DNA of 64,000 nucleotides, taken from positions 256,690 to 320,689 of the forward strand of contig NW_003107588.1 in assembly GCF_000003605.2 (NCBI RefSeq). The letters run 5' to 3'. Below, piece after piece: positions 27,343 through 42,200 of this stretch. The position numbers and the translations under genes were made by a program. Origin of the DNA: Saccoglossus kowalevskii. Taxonomy: Eukaryota; Hemichordata; Enteropneusta; Harrimaniidae. Each line of letters opens with the position of its first letter. The first letter of the stretch is position 1. The notes under the pieces are model-generated. The model worked only from the letters and a program-made list of their open reading frames with translations. It had not been told where the DNA came from and made no database searches.

Positions 27343-27348
27343 AATAAA
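27343..27348 (+). promoter_or_regulatory. Candidate polyadenylation signal AATAAA
   Basis: AATAAA 37 nt after the stop codon of the possible terminal exon at 27025-27306, followed by a T-rich tract. AATAAA is common by chance in AT-rich DNA, so its only support is position. Confidence 0.2.
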
Positions 27349-27537
27349 CTTGAATCTTGGTAACTTAAGTTTCGGATAGCTGTTTCTTTTTGTACATGTT
27401 TTTTTTTTATTTAATCCCCATCATCGCACACTTGAACATAGAATAATTATACTGTTCTAGTTATTATGATCGTTCGGTTTCAATACGGGTGACTCACATA
27501 CCGTGCATTACGTGTTATGAAAACATGGAAATAACTG

Positions 27538-27560
27538 TAATGAATGAATGAATGAATGAA
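27538..27560 (+). repeat. (TGAA)n microsatellite
   Basis: Five or more TGAA repeats, followed at 27602-27620 by (CAAC)n. Both lie in AT-rich noncoding DNA. Confidence 0.9.
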
Positions 27561-27734
27561 AAATGGTAGAATAAATAAATAAAATATAATAATGAACCAA
27601 TCAACCAACCAACCAACCAAAGTAAAGAATCAAAAGTAAACCAACGAAACGAAATAAATAATAATACAAAAGTCATCGGACTTGAAAATACTTCTGTATT
27701 TCTAGAGGGAATTAATTTGCGCTAAAATAGCATC

Positions 27735-27850
27735 TGGGTTGTTTTGTATGACTCTTATTTTCACTGAATTTTGAGGAGTTGAATGTTAAATTATATATAA
27801 ACAAGTTATTTTCACTGCATTTTATTTTCACTTAGTCATCCCTTAAGCAA
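27735..27850 (+). repeat. Repeat family R13, copy 1
   Basis: GGTTGTTTTGTATGACTCTT, then TTATTTTCACTGAATTTTGA and repeated TATTTTCACT blocks; matches 35675-35803. AT-rich and noncoding. Confidence 0.5.
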
Positions 27851-30800
27851 AAATAACGTACTTCACAGCAAATGATAATTGCTACTAGTCATTAACATGA
27901 ATGCTGTTATTGTGGGAGCAAATTACAAAAAAACGCCTAGTCGTTTTTCTCCGGTGACAAGTTAGCGCTAATTCGACATTAAAATGTAAACTCACGCGGC
28001 AAATTTGTCACGGAGAAACAGTCACGTGCAATCGAGCGAAGAAGGGCATGTTTAAAGTGGATTAAAGCAAAATGACAGGATTACTCAAACATTCACGACA
28101 GAAACGGTGACTAATTGGTACTATCTATTAATTATTTACTATGAACGATTTAAATTGGAAACGAATGGCAAATAAAATCAATTATTTACTCAAAGGAAAC
28201 TCTGAGATTGGACGCTGGTAAAGAGTACATCCGCCGATCATTTAACGTAACCAGTCGCGTAATGGTTGTTAAGTTTGATTGGACAATCCGTGCCTCGTGA
28301 CCTCATGAAAATCAGACCATGTTCATGTATACTTGTATATCTATTGTGCGACGAAATTACGGCCCACGGTTCGCCGTGGCTTCACTCATTCATAATCGCA
28401 ATCATAGTACTACAGTGTTAACATATTGTTAGATGTGTTGCTCTCTACAACATGCATTTTTGCATTACTTGTTTTATAGTCTATGTCAGATTCCCGCAAA
28501 TCACAAACATATTGTGTTTGGTTTTTAGAAAAAAACACATTTGTTTAACATGGTAAATTCAATTGAACCACGAGGACAGTTGCACGTATAACATACATTC
28601 ACTGATGTGACCAACAATACAATTAGCTGTATTTTAACCGACTAACAATATCAAATTCAATATATCTTTCACAAAATTACCCAATTCATTTTTGTTTTCG
28701 AAATTTGATCAGGACTTGCAAAATGTTGCGCCACAATTTTGGCGGGAAAAATATCGAAGATAAAATCTGCTCAAATTGTATTAAAACACCATTAGAGAAG
28801 TCGTTCATTTACAGTTGTTAACCTGCTCGAATGCTATTCTGTAAATTCAACTTGAACTTATCGACTACAGTCTGTCTTTAGGGTAACTTGTCAGAAATGA
28901 TCACAGCCTGTCATTTCTACGCATATATTTAAATAATTACGATTTCGATTACGCTGACCTTCTAACTCAGTTGACGTACCTAGTTGAAGTTCAAGGGAAT
29001 CCCATGTGACTTAAATTATGCACACGTTCAACCTAGAGGGAAAGGTATGTGCATAGCACATCGAAGTTATGCAAACATTAGGAATTCTCTTCATGAAAGC
29101 ATTTTGACACACAAAATAAACGTTTTAAGAACGTTTTCATGACTTGAGTTATATTTTTGCGATCTTGGACTAAAATGGCCGTAAATGTGTTCACTTTCGA
29201 ATTAGCAACGTGGTAAGTTCAAATTTGTGCTATTTCTACAACTGTCAAAATGGTAGCCAAGGATGGCTATATGTGATGCACTGCACATCAAATCTCGTGG
29301 TACACGAGAGTACACGTTTTTGAGAAGTTTCACGGATGTATTCAGAAACGTTTGCCATACACCGGGAAGATTACAGATTTTCTATAGCTTTGTGAAATAT
29401 GATTTGTCAAACAAAAATGCATTTTGGCGATGCATTTTGGGTAATATATGAATGGTGATTCACTACAAATTCTTTGTCGTTATAAAGACTAAACTTGAAT
29501 AATTGTGTCGGCTACATCGTAACATTTGTGACACGAAGCTTCCAATTGCGATTTATATAAATCCATAGTTCATGACGAAAATACTAAGTTTGTTTGTGTG
29601 CTAGTTGACAACTAATTAAACACTTTACTCCGATATGCGTGTGTCTACTGGTGGCCAGCGATAGAATACTTCATTAAGTCCGAGGGGTTGTGACAATGTG
29701 TCTGAGCGGCAGTGGCATTGTATATACGGATATAAAAACACTACAGTACAACAATACATGACATAAATAGCGATAGTCACATGCTTGCTAATTAACCTGT
29801 TCATTCAACCACAATAATCTACTAAATACGCAAAAAAACATCATTGACATGCACTCTGTGTATTGTCAAGTACGCTGACAGTTTGTGACGTATGATTCTC
29901 CCTACAAAAAGTGGACTCAACCAAAGATAATGTAGAGAGACTCTGAACATTTCTTTATCTGTGTGTTCAAAAGCAGGTTGACTTTGTGAGTTTCAATTTG
30001 CACGCCGAGGAAGTGAAGACCAAACCTAGCTGAGCTGGTAGCCAGGCACACACCAGTGACTGGATGCAATTCACCGGTTTCTGCAGGAAAGGACCGATTC
30101 TGAGCTGCAAGAAACTGGAAAAACACTGGTTTATGCTGGTGTGCCAGGATTGTCCGAAACGTTTCGCCTGACAGGTAAATATTCCAATTTGTTTGATCTT
30201 GTCATGACTGAGAAGAGAAAAATTGAACTTTGCTACCACAATGCTGAGACATGGAGTGCTAAGACATGTACAGTCTTATTTGGTTGAACTTGTAGGGCTG
30301 TTGTTTTGGCGCGAAAGTGGCAGACGACAAAATGTTGTTGGGCGAACAGCGAAACATCGGGACACTTACGAAGTGGTGTTAATATCGGATTGGGTCCATG
30401 CAGAAAGTTGTAATTTTGCTGTCAAAAATACATAACCGGTGTCTAATTGAACCAAACTTCGTAAATATTTGCCAAAAGAAACAAAACAAACAAACATGCT
30501 GATTATACAGGATAGTCCCCTAAAATTTAAACTTTCATTCCAACAAAAGGAAGATAAAATGATACAAATGAATGCATTTAAGAACAACGCGACAAAGTTG
30601 AAAAACTGAGATAAAATATTAATATTTTAATAATATTTATATCCACCCGACTGTACACTGTCGTTTTGATGTTCGCCTATCTAGCGTTGTATTTTATTGT
30701 GGGTCGGAAAACCCACCCAGATGTGAATTTAATAGTGGGAATTTATGCTTTACAATGCCGGTAGTACTGAATCTGTGGCGCGAGATTTTGGATTTCTAAC

Positions 30801-33140
30801 CTTTCTGTGTCTAAGTAGCGACATTAAATGGGTTCCGTACATACGTCAAGTTGAGAGTACTGTCAACATCAATTTATTGTATAATGTTGAGGTAATACAA
30901 TTAAAGATAATTTGCACTCCGGGGAATCTTCTCCACTTTTCACTCACCGCAGCCGCAAACCATTCACTGGTGACAATTTTAAAATATCAAATTACTTCTG
31001 CTTGTTTTTTTTATTTTTGTTATAAAAAAAAAAGTCACTACCAATAATATTGTACACTTTCAAAAAATTTAACAATGTCGTCGAAATTTGCAAAAAACTA
31101 TTTTGGCGGGATAAGCTCATTTGAAAATTTTACCACTGTGACGACGCTCAATCCTTCAGTTTGAGCGCCACACATTTTCCCGCTAAAATTTTAGTGAAAC
31201 ATTCTGCCAAGTTTTAAACATTTTCTCATATTTTTTATCATTTTGGGTCAAGCAGACATGATGTTTTTATTACCAACAGTTCTTAATCAAAACTTTGGAA
31301 GAAAATCTGAAAAATGTAACATTTTTGTGTGTGAATGGTGATGAAAGTTGACTTTGGCGCTCAAACTGTTAACCGGAAGTAAAGAAGTAGGTAAAAAAGG
31401 TACAAATTAAATTATATTTCGAGATTTTGGAGAATGTAATAATGCAAAACGCTTCAAGAGCCAACTCCTCCGAGTCGACACTAACGTACGTGTAAAGTGT
31501 CGTCTGCTGAGGGTTCATTTAAGGAATTGTTATCACAAACTTAAAACCAGTAAGCGTGTATCACTTCGCGGAAAAGTACTAGTATATGTTCTTCTCCAAA
31601 ATCATTGAAATTAGCATTTTAGAAGTATTTTTTTTAATTGCATCAAAAGTTCGAAACCAATCCTTCACAAGCCTCGCATGACCTTGTATGAAGTTAAAAT
31701 GCTCGGTGTCTCCGAGGTGGCGTGCATTGATGAATATCGTTGTTGAACAACTAACTATTTGAGCTAACAAAACTGACTGGCCGGTAGCAGTAACATCCAC
31801 TAAAAGCGAGCATTTACTCACTTTAAACTAAATTCATTAGCGCCAAAATACAAAAACATTAAAACATTTACCTAACGGTGAACAATAGTATATGACTCAT
31901 GTAACCGATATAACAATTATTCAATAATTATTACTCCAGTGAATCTGTCAGTCCAACAAACACATCTTTGTTATGATTGAAGAAGAATCCGCTGCGTTAT
32001 TATTTTCAAAATATTGTTTAATGAATGTATAATACTGCAATAGCAGTATATTTGTAATGTCAAATGAGTAAACACTTTATGATGACGTCGTAAATAACGT
32101 GTATTTATGATAATAATATTATGCAGCAAAAATAACAAATGAATTTGTTAGAACTAAAATTAATTTCTAGATGCATACGTAACATAAACATTCTAAAGTT
32201 TCATCACACATATAATCTTTTCATACAAAAATGCCATTTGGATCAGTGTTACATATGACCCTTTAAAGTAAAAGAAAAAAAATCACGTTTGGGACTAATG
32301 AACATAAAAATCAGACCTATTTCCGGACATACGATAATGGAGGAAATGTGACAGTGACCACTCGTGCTCGATGAGCTGCCTCAAAGCGTCTTCATCCAAA
32401 ACGGCGGTTACCTAAAACCATTAGACCACATGTGAAAACATACTGGTCATAATATACTGAGAAAATTAATAACGATATTTTTGTTTGAATAAAAGGATTT
32501 CAAAAAAATCTACTCGATAGTATAAGATCGCCATCTAGAAAGGAAACGCGGCATAACGCAAATCGGATATACGTTGAGATATATTTGTTTAAAGGAAATG
32601 CTCCATCATAATATATAACACTGCTCAGGTTGAAACAGAGAAAATGACTACCGTAGATATGTGGCAGGTGGTATGAGATTAAATGGGGTGTGACGGTGTA
32701 TGTTAGAAATATTATTTTTTTTAACGTTTATATACCTCATATATCGGGTAACAGTGTAAGCAGATACTACGTATACTTGTTTCACATTTCTAAAGATCAA
32801 AAGTTTCTCGATTCTAAATTTGTTTTAATATTAATTTAAAAAAAATATTTTTACCAAGCTATAGTTTTCCGTTCTAGTTACAAGCATTGTATAACTCAAA
32901 AACGTTGACGAAATTTATTATTTATACAATATTATGATCACTACGATAGTAACCTTATAATATAAAATACTAGTAACCCCGGGAGATAGAAGCTTGGATG
33001 AGCATTCTCACGTGAAACATTCCCATAGACCTTCGAATATCACTAGACAAATAAAATATCAATCATTCTAATAACTCTAATGTTTGTTTGTTGAGAAGTA
33101 TCGATATAATCGTAAATGTGTTTGGTTTGAACTCTTACAG

Positions 33141-33237
33141 GTACAGCTTGGGTCAAATTAGGTTCGAGATGAACGATCCTCCACATAAAACTCTACCGGA
33201 ACGGACAGTCCTCAACGAGGGCACGGAAGAGGAAATA
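33141..33237 (+). CDS. ATP13A3: ATP13A exon 1 (start codon at 33169)
   Basis: Encodes residues 1-23 ([20 protein letters not shown], then EEI). The ATG at 33169 has G at -3. The exon ends in phase 0 at a GTAAGT donor. The left border assumes an acceptor after TTACAG at 33140, which would make 33141-33168 5' UTR joined to an upstream noncoding exon. The frame is also open further upstream, to a methionine at 33088. The later ATG is preferred because its product lines up with the short acidic N-terminus of ATP13A3. Confidence 0.75.
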
Positions 33238-36200
33238 GTAAGTAAACAGACGTTGTATGTAGTTAATAAATGTGACAAACAAAAGACTGACTCGTAGATA
33301 TTTAGGAATACACACCACAGAGATGAATAACGAAGCTATGTTTTCGATTGTTCACGTCAAACTTTTGCTGATTGTGAATCATTTCAATAGAGATTGGTAA
33401 CTTTATCTAGTGAATATCATTTGAGATCTCCGATCTCCGATCTCCGTCGTATTCACAGTATATCACGACTTCTTTTTTCTAACCCCACTCATAATTATAT
33501 GCTGCTTATTGCCAATCATATTCCCATAATAGTAGAAATCTTCGATCGTTTAACACTCACAGAAATCATCACTGAGGTAGCAAACGTAGAAGATTGTTTT
33601 AACCCAGAGCAGACGATCAATAAAAGCGCGCCGAAATTTTCCAGCTCGCGACATTTTGGAAATCGTTAACGCGGCAATTTGTTATTTGTAACCGATGCAT
33701 CAGTGCGTGCTGGTCGCGGCATCGTTTACTCAAACTAATGTCACGGTTAAAACAATCATCATGTTGGATTGATGTCACTGATCTTAGTCGGCACTCAGGT
33801 TAAATTTGTAAATTGACAACATTTTATTGTTTGTCTGGTGTGCTTATTGATTTTTACCATGCGTCACCGGAATAATGGGAGTTTTATTTCACGCTACTAA
33901 ACCATCACGCGACGAATTTTATCATGAGTTGGGTTATATCAAATGTCGATGCACATCCCAACAAATTTGAATTCCCACAACAAAAAAAATGGTTTGTTGG
34001 TCAACGCGAGTATCAGTTCAAAGGGCCACAGCTAACTTCTGATTTCTAAAAAAAATCGCAGAAAATGACATAAAAATCGATTAACTTTGACAATAAAATA
34101 ATGAGAAGGATGAATGATGTGATATTATAGCAAGTCTAGAAATAACATTTATTTATTGATCGAGTAAAAAGTTTGAGTAATAATCTCTAAGGATACGCTT
34201 TATTTAGCTCGTGTGATCGATAAAGCAATCACCGACCCGGTTTACATTGAATGACAGTGATACTAGTGTTGAACAAACAATTCCCAGTGGATGAATCAGC
34301 TTGCTAATCTGACGTCATTTAGTAACATATCAGAAGTACATCAACGTAGACAAGACATAATTGATCACATCATGTGGGATAATTTGTCTGTGTGCGTAAT
34401 AACAATTCAACAATGACGGTCGGAACAGATCACATCCACGGATTTTGGAACTGGTGAGAACATTTCATATAAATAGATACATCTATTCTTCGAAACAGAT
34501 ACATAAACAAAAACAGAAACCATCACCATTACCACGATTGAATTATGAGTTAGCTGCAAACTTAAACAGTATTATTAACTCAGTACCATTTCAAAACACA
34601 TCGGTCCAAAATTAATGAGGTATGCACTGTCCATGCAGCAAGTGGGAAAACACTTCTGAATAGCATCCATCGATGGGAAATTTAGTTTAGTTATAATATC
34701 GTTCATTTTAAATTGACGTTAATTTTACAAAGGAAACAAATCACCCATAGTCACCTCGTCGACTATATTCTAAATTTATCAAGATTATCTGATTTCAGAT
34801 AATTAATCTCAAATATATCTAACATATTTGTTATATTATTTATGAAATTATATTCATCAAAGTAGTTAAATGTTATTTTCAAATTTCTTGATCTGCCGTG
34901 GTACATATGTGGAATTGTCAAAATCTCGCACATGCCAGCATACTTATGCAGCGTGTATCTATACACTGCCTATTTAATTACCATACTCCATAACTGCGTT
35001 ACCGACACTGGTGATCTTCATCAATTCCTTTCAGTGATGCACTGATACTGCGTATTATTTGACTGAGTTTATCACGTATCGAGTGAGTGTTGCTGTATCT
35101 TTCCACGGCCTCACGAGAGACAAATCACCGGGGAGACTAGATTGAGTTTTCCCGCCATATGTGATCCGTGCTCCGTCGGCTTTGATGAAGTCAATTTCCA
35201 AATGAATGTTATTAGAAACGAGTGGACTAGGTTAATAGCACCGGAAAACAGTGCTGAGTTTGATACTATTCGATGTCGAACCAAATCTATTATCAATCGG
35301 AAACTCCCGAATTTATATGATTTAATTACAACCACATATCTTGATCACCAAACTTAACGGTACATTATTTAGACCTTGACTCATCAAAAAACATGATCTA
35401 CATGGATAAATACAACTCTAATGTCTGTGTCGTTAGTAAATGCATCTCGCCTTAATGTATAACCTCGAATGGCGAACAATTTCCGATGCCCTGAAATCCC
35501 CTTACTAATCGCCAAAGCACTCAAGCATTTTGCTCCATTACATTCCCCCGCAGTATTGTAGCCAGTAACAGAAAATTCTATGTAGCGGAAGAACAAAGTA
35601 TTTTGCTAGTATCTTGTAAAATAATTTCTGTGAAACTACTTTATTCTAGCTGGAATATTTGATGATAAGATATTTTGGCTGTTTTGTATGAAGTTTATTT
35701 TCACTGTTTTTAATGAATTGATCATGAAAAGTGAGAACAAATATTTTCACTGGAATTTATTTTATTTTATTCCTTCAGCGAAAATAAATTCCAAGTGAAA
35801 ATATGTGTCTATAAAATTCTATGTACACTTGCAATGTTCAACAACGGGAATAATTAAAAAAAACTTCTGAAACCAAACTATCCTTACGTAAAGTATTACA
35901 AACATATTTAATGAAAACCATAACATAAAGTCCCGTTTCTCACAGTGATCACCTTAGTACAGTCCCAGTACAATTTACATGCAATGTATATATACATAAG
36001 TACACAACTTTAAAACTGACAACAAATAACATTTGGTTGAGGTGATATCAAAATTAAATACAAATAAGCAGGAAAACATCATGCACATACATTTAAACAC
36101 TATAGGCGTGGTACGCCCTCAAACATCATGCACATACATTTAAACACTATAGGCGTGGTACGCCCTGAAACATCATGCACATACATTTAAACACTATAGG

Positions 36201-39200
36201 CGTGGTACGCCCTGAAACATCATGCACATACATTTAAACACTATAGGCGTGGTACGCCCTGAAACATCATGCACATACATTTAAACGCTATAGGCGTGGT
36301 ACGCCCTGAAACATCATGCACATACATTTAAACACTATAGGCGTGGTACGCCCTGAAACGTCATGCACAATGATATACTTTCCATTCATGCTCTAAATTC
36401 TACCACTTAGTCGGTTGAAGTAAGTAATACACCTCCCCTATAAATTGAGCCTTCTAACGAGTTTCTGTGACGTAAACGACTGATACGAAAAGTCGTAACC
36501 GGTAACGTTTTCATCTGTAGTCGCTCATCAATGATGATTAGGTTTTTTGAGATTTTATTATATTGTAGAATGTGGACGACTGTGCAATTGAACACAGTGA
36601 ACGATTTGAATGACATTGACCTCACTCATATACGGCATTGTGAGATTGTTGTTTACATATGCATTTGATGTATCCCTCTAAACAAGCTTTCAGAATATAT
36701 GTATGAATTCTGACAATATAATCGCACTCACACAATGGCAAAATTAAACACTAATATGTAGATATTAAGATGATTATAACAGCGATTGAATGGAAAATTT
36801 AGTCTTCATTTTCTTCTTCAAGAACGGGAAGTTAAAGTATGATCATGCACTACGGGAGTAAAACACATTTGACCTTTTGCGCACTTCATTATAAAATAGT
36901 GTTAACGTACTTGAATATAAGTGAATCTGATGTTTTTTCGGATTTGTAGAAATTTTACAAAACAGAAGCATGTTGTTTTCGTATGTAAACGCCAAATTGA
37001 CAGCTCAACAATTGCCCAAGATGGCGGTGATCGTTTGGTGAAGTTTTGTTAAAGGTTGATACATACGATTTTTTTTAAAAGTAACATTCACGAGGAGATG
37101 TAATAAAACATACAGCACTCTGGGACAAATGCCCATATTTGGAGAGTATTATGCATAATAATGATCTCCTTTGATTTTGATTTCAGGGATGTTACGGGTA
37201 CAAACAGAGCGCGGGCAGAACGATATTGACATATCTTGGAATTTTCTGCAGCGGAGGTTTGCTGCTGCTCATATTTTATTGGAAGCCAGAATGGTCCCTG
37301 AAAGCACAGTACATCAGATGCTCACTACGAGAAGCAGAAGCCGTTCTTCTCAAGGTGAGAGCTTGGATTTAGTCTAAAAGTCAATCATTACCATTTTTCA
37401 CAAAAAAATCGCATATGTTTTCAAAGATTTTGAACAAGGCCTATAGAAAATTTGAAATTATATCCATTTGATCCAAAATAAACATTAAAATTATTAGAAA
37501 TTTATAAAAATGTGCAAAACGTATCATTCAAATTTTGGGCGGAATAATTCGAAGGGTTATATAAAGCTACACGTACAATTTTGAAAATATATCAATTCTT
37601 CCCTTATACTCCGGAACTGGAGATTTATCTTATTTGCCTACTATGATGCTAGCTTTACTGTGGACACCACAAGCCCATTTTTATAAACATTCATAATTGC
37701 AATGGCAGTGAATCCAACTAGCCAATGAACGATCGCAATAACGCTAATAACGTTCCAAGAAATTCCATCGGCCAAGAGAAACAATTCTTGATCCAGTTGT
37801 AAACTTAAATATTCATAGAAATCAGGTGAATGGATTTGTGATAGTAGTTTGCTTAAAATACTTCATATGTATTCAAAATGAGGTAATAAGATAATTCAAA
37901 TCACGGAAACTGAAAACATGGAGCACCAATCACATACACATCATGGGGGTAAAACTCACTTACCATTCTGCAAGGCGTTTTAATGATTCAAAATAAAGTA
38001 AATAATTGTTCAAAACATGGGTTTTACAGCATATCTCGGCGGATACGGTATGTAAACCTACAAACGGAGCACCAAACAGCGCGTGATCTTTCCCTCTTTT
38101 AACAAACCCCTGTCAAGTGACGCGTCCCATGGGACAATGTGACTGTTGTATTCTCAGCGGCCTTCGACTGAGTAAGCGTTCCGTAGAGACTTCCCATTAC
38201 AAACGTTGGCATTCATGCAAGAATACCGTATTAGAGATGCGGCTTTACCTCGTGTTAGATGGGATACACTTGGTTTATCCGACTAAACATTTACATAGTA
38301 GCCTGCACCTGATCCTGAAATACTTTGTAATCCTTGCGACACTAGACGAAAAAAAGCAGGACAGTGAGATTTGTCAGTCGCTGGTTCGTACATCTCTACT
38401 TAGTCATTTTATAATCGCTTACAAATTAGGTTTTATTCTCCATCCCTGGTGTTGGTAATTATAATTAAATCAGTTACAGTAACAAATGGTGTCAACTCTG
38501 CAGACTAACGTTAATATTAAAAATAAACCATATTATCCAATTCAAAATAGAGATTCATCAAACATGTTATCTTTGGCAATTGTGACGTATCAATATATAT
38601 ATAATTAAACTGAACTAATTATGGACAAAAACAAGTCTCGTGGTTCTCTCACTCTCAGCGAGATCTCGGTGACCATTCACGAATAATGTCACGGTCATAA
38701 ACAACGCGAAAGCTGTTAAAAATATACTATATACAGAAATGGTAGGAGGAAACTATAGTACTTGGCCATTGCCCTAAATGTATAGATGTATTGAATGATT
38801 ACTAAGGACTACAATTACCTAATATCACATATATTATCCAATAGTATGTACTTTACGTACTCGGAAACATTGCTTTTCGTAATAAAAGCATTTTGGCATG
38901 ATATGATTTGGTTCAATTGAATCCCATGAAATCTGTTGTATTTCAGTCCCAAAATATGTAAGCATATTAATATTAATTATTTCCTAATTCAAGAAATATT
39001 TAATTATTTGTACATATAGCCATATGCCAATATACTAAATAAACTAAATTATTTAGTAATTATTAATTATAAAATTTAAAACCCTCCTGAATAGTTTGCA
39101 ATTTGAAGTATCGGATATCAGTTGGAAACATTCTTGCATATTTCACCCATCACAGTCCACAATGATGTTTCATGAATTTGAAAACTTACTTATATAATAT

Positions 39201-42200
39201 TTTTTGTTTCGACGATTTTATAAAGTGGCAAATTTTGCATAAAATATTCACGGCTTAGATAACACCTATATATTATTTGGTTTTGATTTTATTGGATGGA
39301 ACAACTTCCATAATTCACAACATTTTTATCATCTGTATAAACTGTTCTGCGTCAAAATGTGAACTAACTTATTATAAATAGGACTTTATGGAAAAAGAGA
39401 AAAAAATTATAACCAACAACTGCGTTATTACGTAATGTTATATCATATACCTGCATAAATTAGTCATGTCATACTCAAAAATACAAAACACGGTTTATTA
39501 CAATTGTCATTCACGACAAGTACACATTTCCGCGTGGAAAGGCAAGTCCGGATGGATATGAAAACCTCGCATCACGCTCTCCGAATGGAATCAATGAAAT
39601 GTCCGCCTTCTGAATAATTCAGATTTTGTACATTTGTTAAAATGCCAGTTTGTTAATTTTTAATCGCAAGGCGAGTAGCGAGTAATTTACCGTGTAGCAC
39701 ACAGTGTTACGGGGGTACACCTTACTGAAATGAAATCGAATTTTGAACACAGGTGGGGACTTTCTAGCTGCGCGGAAGAACACACTTAGATTTGTTCGAT
39801 GTTAGTGCGGAAGGATACTTTTAAAGTTACACAACGCCGGATGTTTCTGATATACGTTCAAAAAGTGGTAGATGTATCCACTAATCGGCGGAAATTGCTA
39901 AGATTGTTGTACGCCTTATACAGATTTCGCAAATACAGGAATCAGATCAGTCATATAAATTTAAACAATACGATTCACAACCCCCCCCCCCATTCATCAA
40001 AAGCCTGTTGTCAATATACATTCGTTCCACTACTCCTCCTCATTGGCCTATTTCATAACTATTGATAAGAAGCTAATTGTTATTCATATGTTTCATTTCA
40101 TAGGATATATATAGAAGATGGCATACAGCCAAAGTGGAGAGAACAAACGTCGAACTCCCCGAGTAAGTTTCCACTCCAATCCTCAACAGTTTTAGTATGC
40201 CAATCATTTTAAAGCGCGGCATTTGAGTATTCTCTTTCTTGAAAGCAGCGGGCAGTAGGCATTAAAACAGCACATACTAAGATTGTCTCAGTGAAGTAGT
40301 ATTTGAATCCAGTCTGTTTACATATGAAAAGAAACTTAACTTTGTACGTTTCTGCATTCCATGCGAATATTTCCTGCTTAAGAAATATTTATTTTAACTT
40401 GTGAAAATAAGAACATTATAATAAATACAATTCAAATAATTTTGCTCACTTTTTTGACCACACTTGGTATTTTCGTCTTCTCAAAAAATCTGCTTTTTGG
40501 TTGCTTTCACATGTCTAAAAAATAGTCGAAACTACTAATTTATTAGGAGAATATGTGATGCAAAATTTATTCACAGAGTTAACCATTTTTCGGACACTTG
40601 AGAGAATGTATGTTTTTCAATTGACTCACCATAAATATGCATAATATAATCAGACATGAGGTGGTAATATTCACACGAGAATTGCAAAGGCATTAACATT
40701 TCTACGAATAATTTGTGTTCGCAATCATTCTTCAGACGTCAGGAATGTTTGCAATTATAATTATCGCCTACATACATTACGGAAATTGAAGGCATTATCT
40801 GTACTAATTACTCGAGAATGGAATTTTATTTATGTAATTGAATCAATTAATGATTTTTACGCCATAAATGATAGACAATTGCGATTTAGTGCGTATTCCC
40901 AAAAGAGACGCTCTGGATTCTCGTGATAAATTGCAGACCACACATCGTGACTCGTCCTGTATCTATTTTTATACTTGACAGACAGATTGCTAACGACACT
41001 CAGACAAAACTTAAAATAACATATCAAAACAAACATACGTGCATACAAGGATAACGATATATACAACAGCATATATATCGGCTAATCAAAACAACAAGGT
41101 TGTGATGCTGCACATTACTATACCACAAATCCACCCGTCATGAATCAATTACGTCATAATCGGAAAGTAGTATACATTGCCTTACTATATGTTATCGTCT
41201 GCATTTTACATATTGCTTAAAACCAGGTTAACTAAACTCGTAAATTTAGCACATTTCATTTCATTTTGTGCCACGAATACATAAATAAACCACGATCATT
41301 CAAATATTACATCGACAAACGAATGAATCATAATGATACTTCCGTTGAATGTTGTTTCCTTCCTCCAGTTATGTAAAATATTAATCTTTTGCTAAATTTA
41401 AACAGGAAGGTATCGTATAGTCTGTAATGCAACAATCACTTCTCTGCAGTTATTGCATTTGTGAATAATTAAAAAGGAGTTGGTTAAGTTTGATGAGACT
41501 GTGAACCTGATTTTCGTTTCGTTTTCAGCCAATGTTATAAAATCTGTTTTTAGCCAGTGTTTCAATAATAAAAACAAAGAAACCTGTTGAAAGTACTGAA
41601 CTGCTGACTCGACGTCTAGTTAGAATAGAATAGTCATTGACATTCGCAAGATATCCGATTTGCATAACGCAATTTGGGGCAAATTCAAATGTTTTACTAC
41701 CGAACATACATGCAATGCATTATGGTAAACGGCTTTCCATTCAATATCATAAAAAACTATTCCACTGGACAATCACTAACATAAATGTCAATTTTTGAAA
41801 CGTTTTCACNNNNNNNNNNNNNNNNNNNNNNNNNNNNNNNNNNNNNNNNNNNNNNNNNNNNNNNNNNNNNNNNNNNNNNNNNNNNNNNNNNNNNNNNNNN
41901 NNNNNNNNNNNNNNNNNNNNNNNNNNNNNNNNNNNNNNNNNNNNNNNNNNNNNNNNNNNNNNNNNNNNNNNNNNNNNNNNNNNNNNNNNNNNNNNNNNNN
42001 NNNNNNNNNNNNNNNNNNNNNNNNNNNNNNNNNNNNNNNNNNNNNNNNNNNNNNNNNNNNNNNNNNNNNNNNNNNNNNNNNNNNNNNNNNNNNNNNNNNN
42101 NNNNNNNNNNNNNNNNNNNNNNNNNNNNNNNNNNNNNAGAGGCAAGAAACCAGTAAATGTTCACTGGGTCATGCGATGACATCCTACACGAACGAATCAA

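Larger units (their letters stand above)
27349..33140. other. Noncoding region upstream of the first coding ATP13A exon
   Basis: No conserved coding exon seen. It may be intergenic, or part of a 5' UTR intron if exon 1 really has the acceptor at 33140. A promoter cannot be placed from sequence. R13 copy 1 and microsatellites lie at its left end. Confidence 0.5.
33238..37186 (+). other. ATP13A intron 1 (3.9 kb)
   Basis: The longest intron. It contains the two-strand open stretch at 35111-35357, R13 copy 2 and the 47-bp array. No extra exon with family similarity seen. First introns often carry enhancers, but no specific site is claimed. Confidence 0.85.

Noticed and set aside
38117-38458. 113-codon open frame in intron 2
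   Set aside because: No motif, no splice support, and the phases of exons 2 and 3 join without it.
3956-39991. Runs of 11-12 G or C (3956-3967, 21624-21635, 39981-39991)
   Set aside because: Simple homopolymers, error-prone in assemblies; no function inferred.
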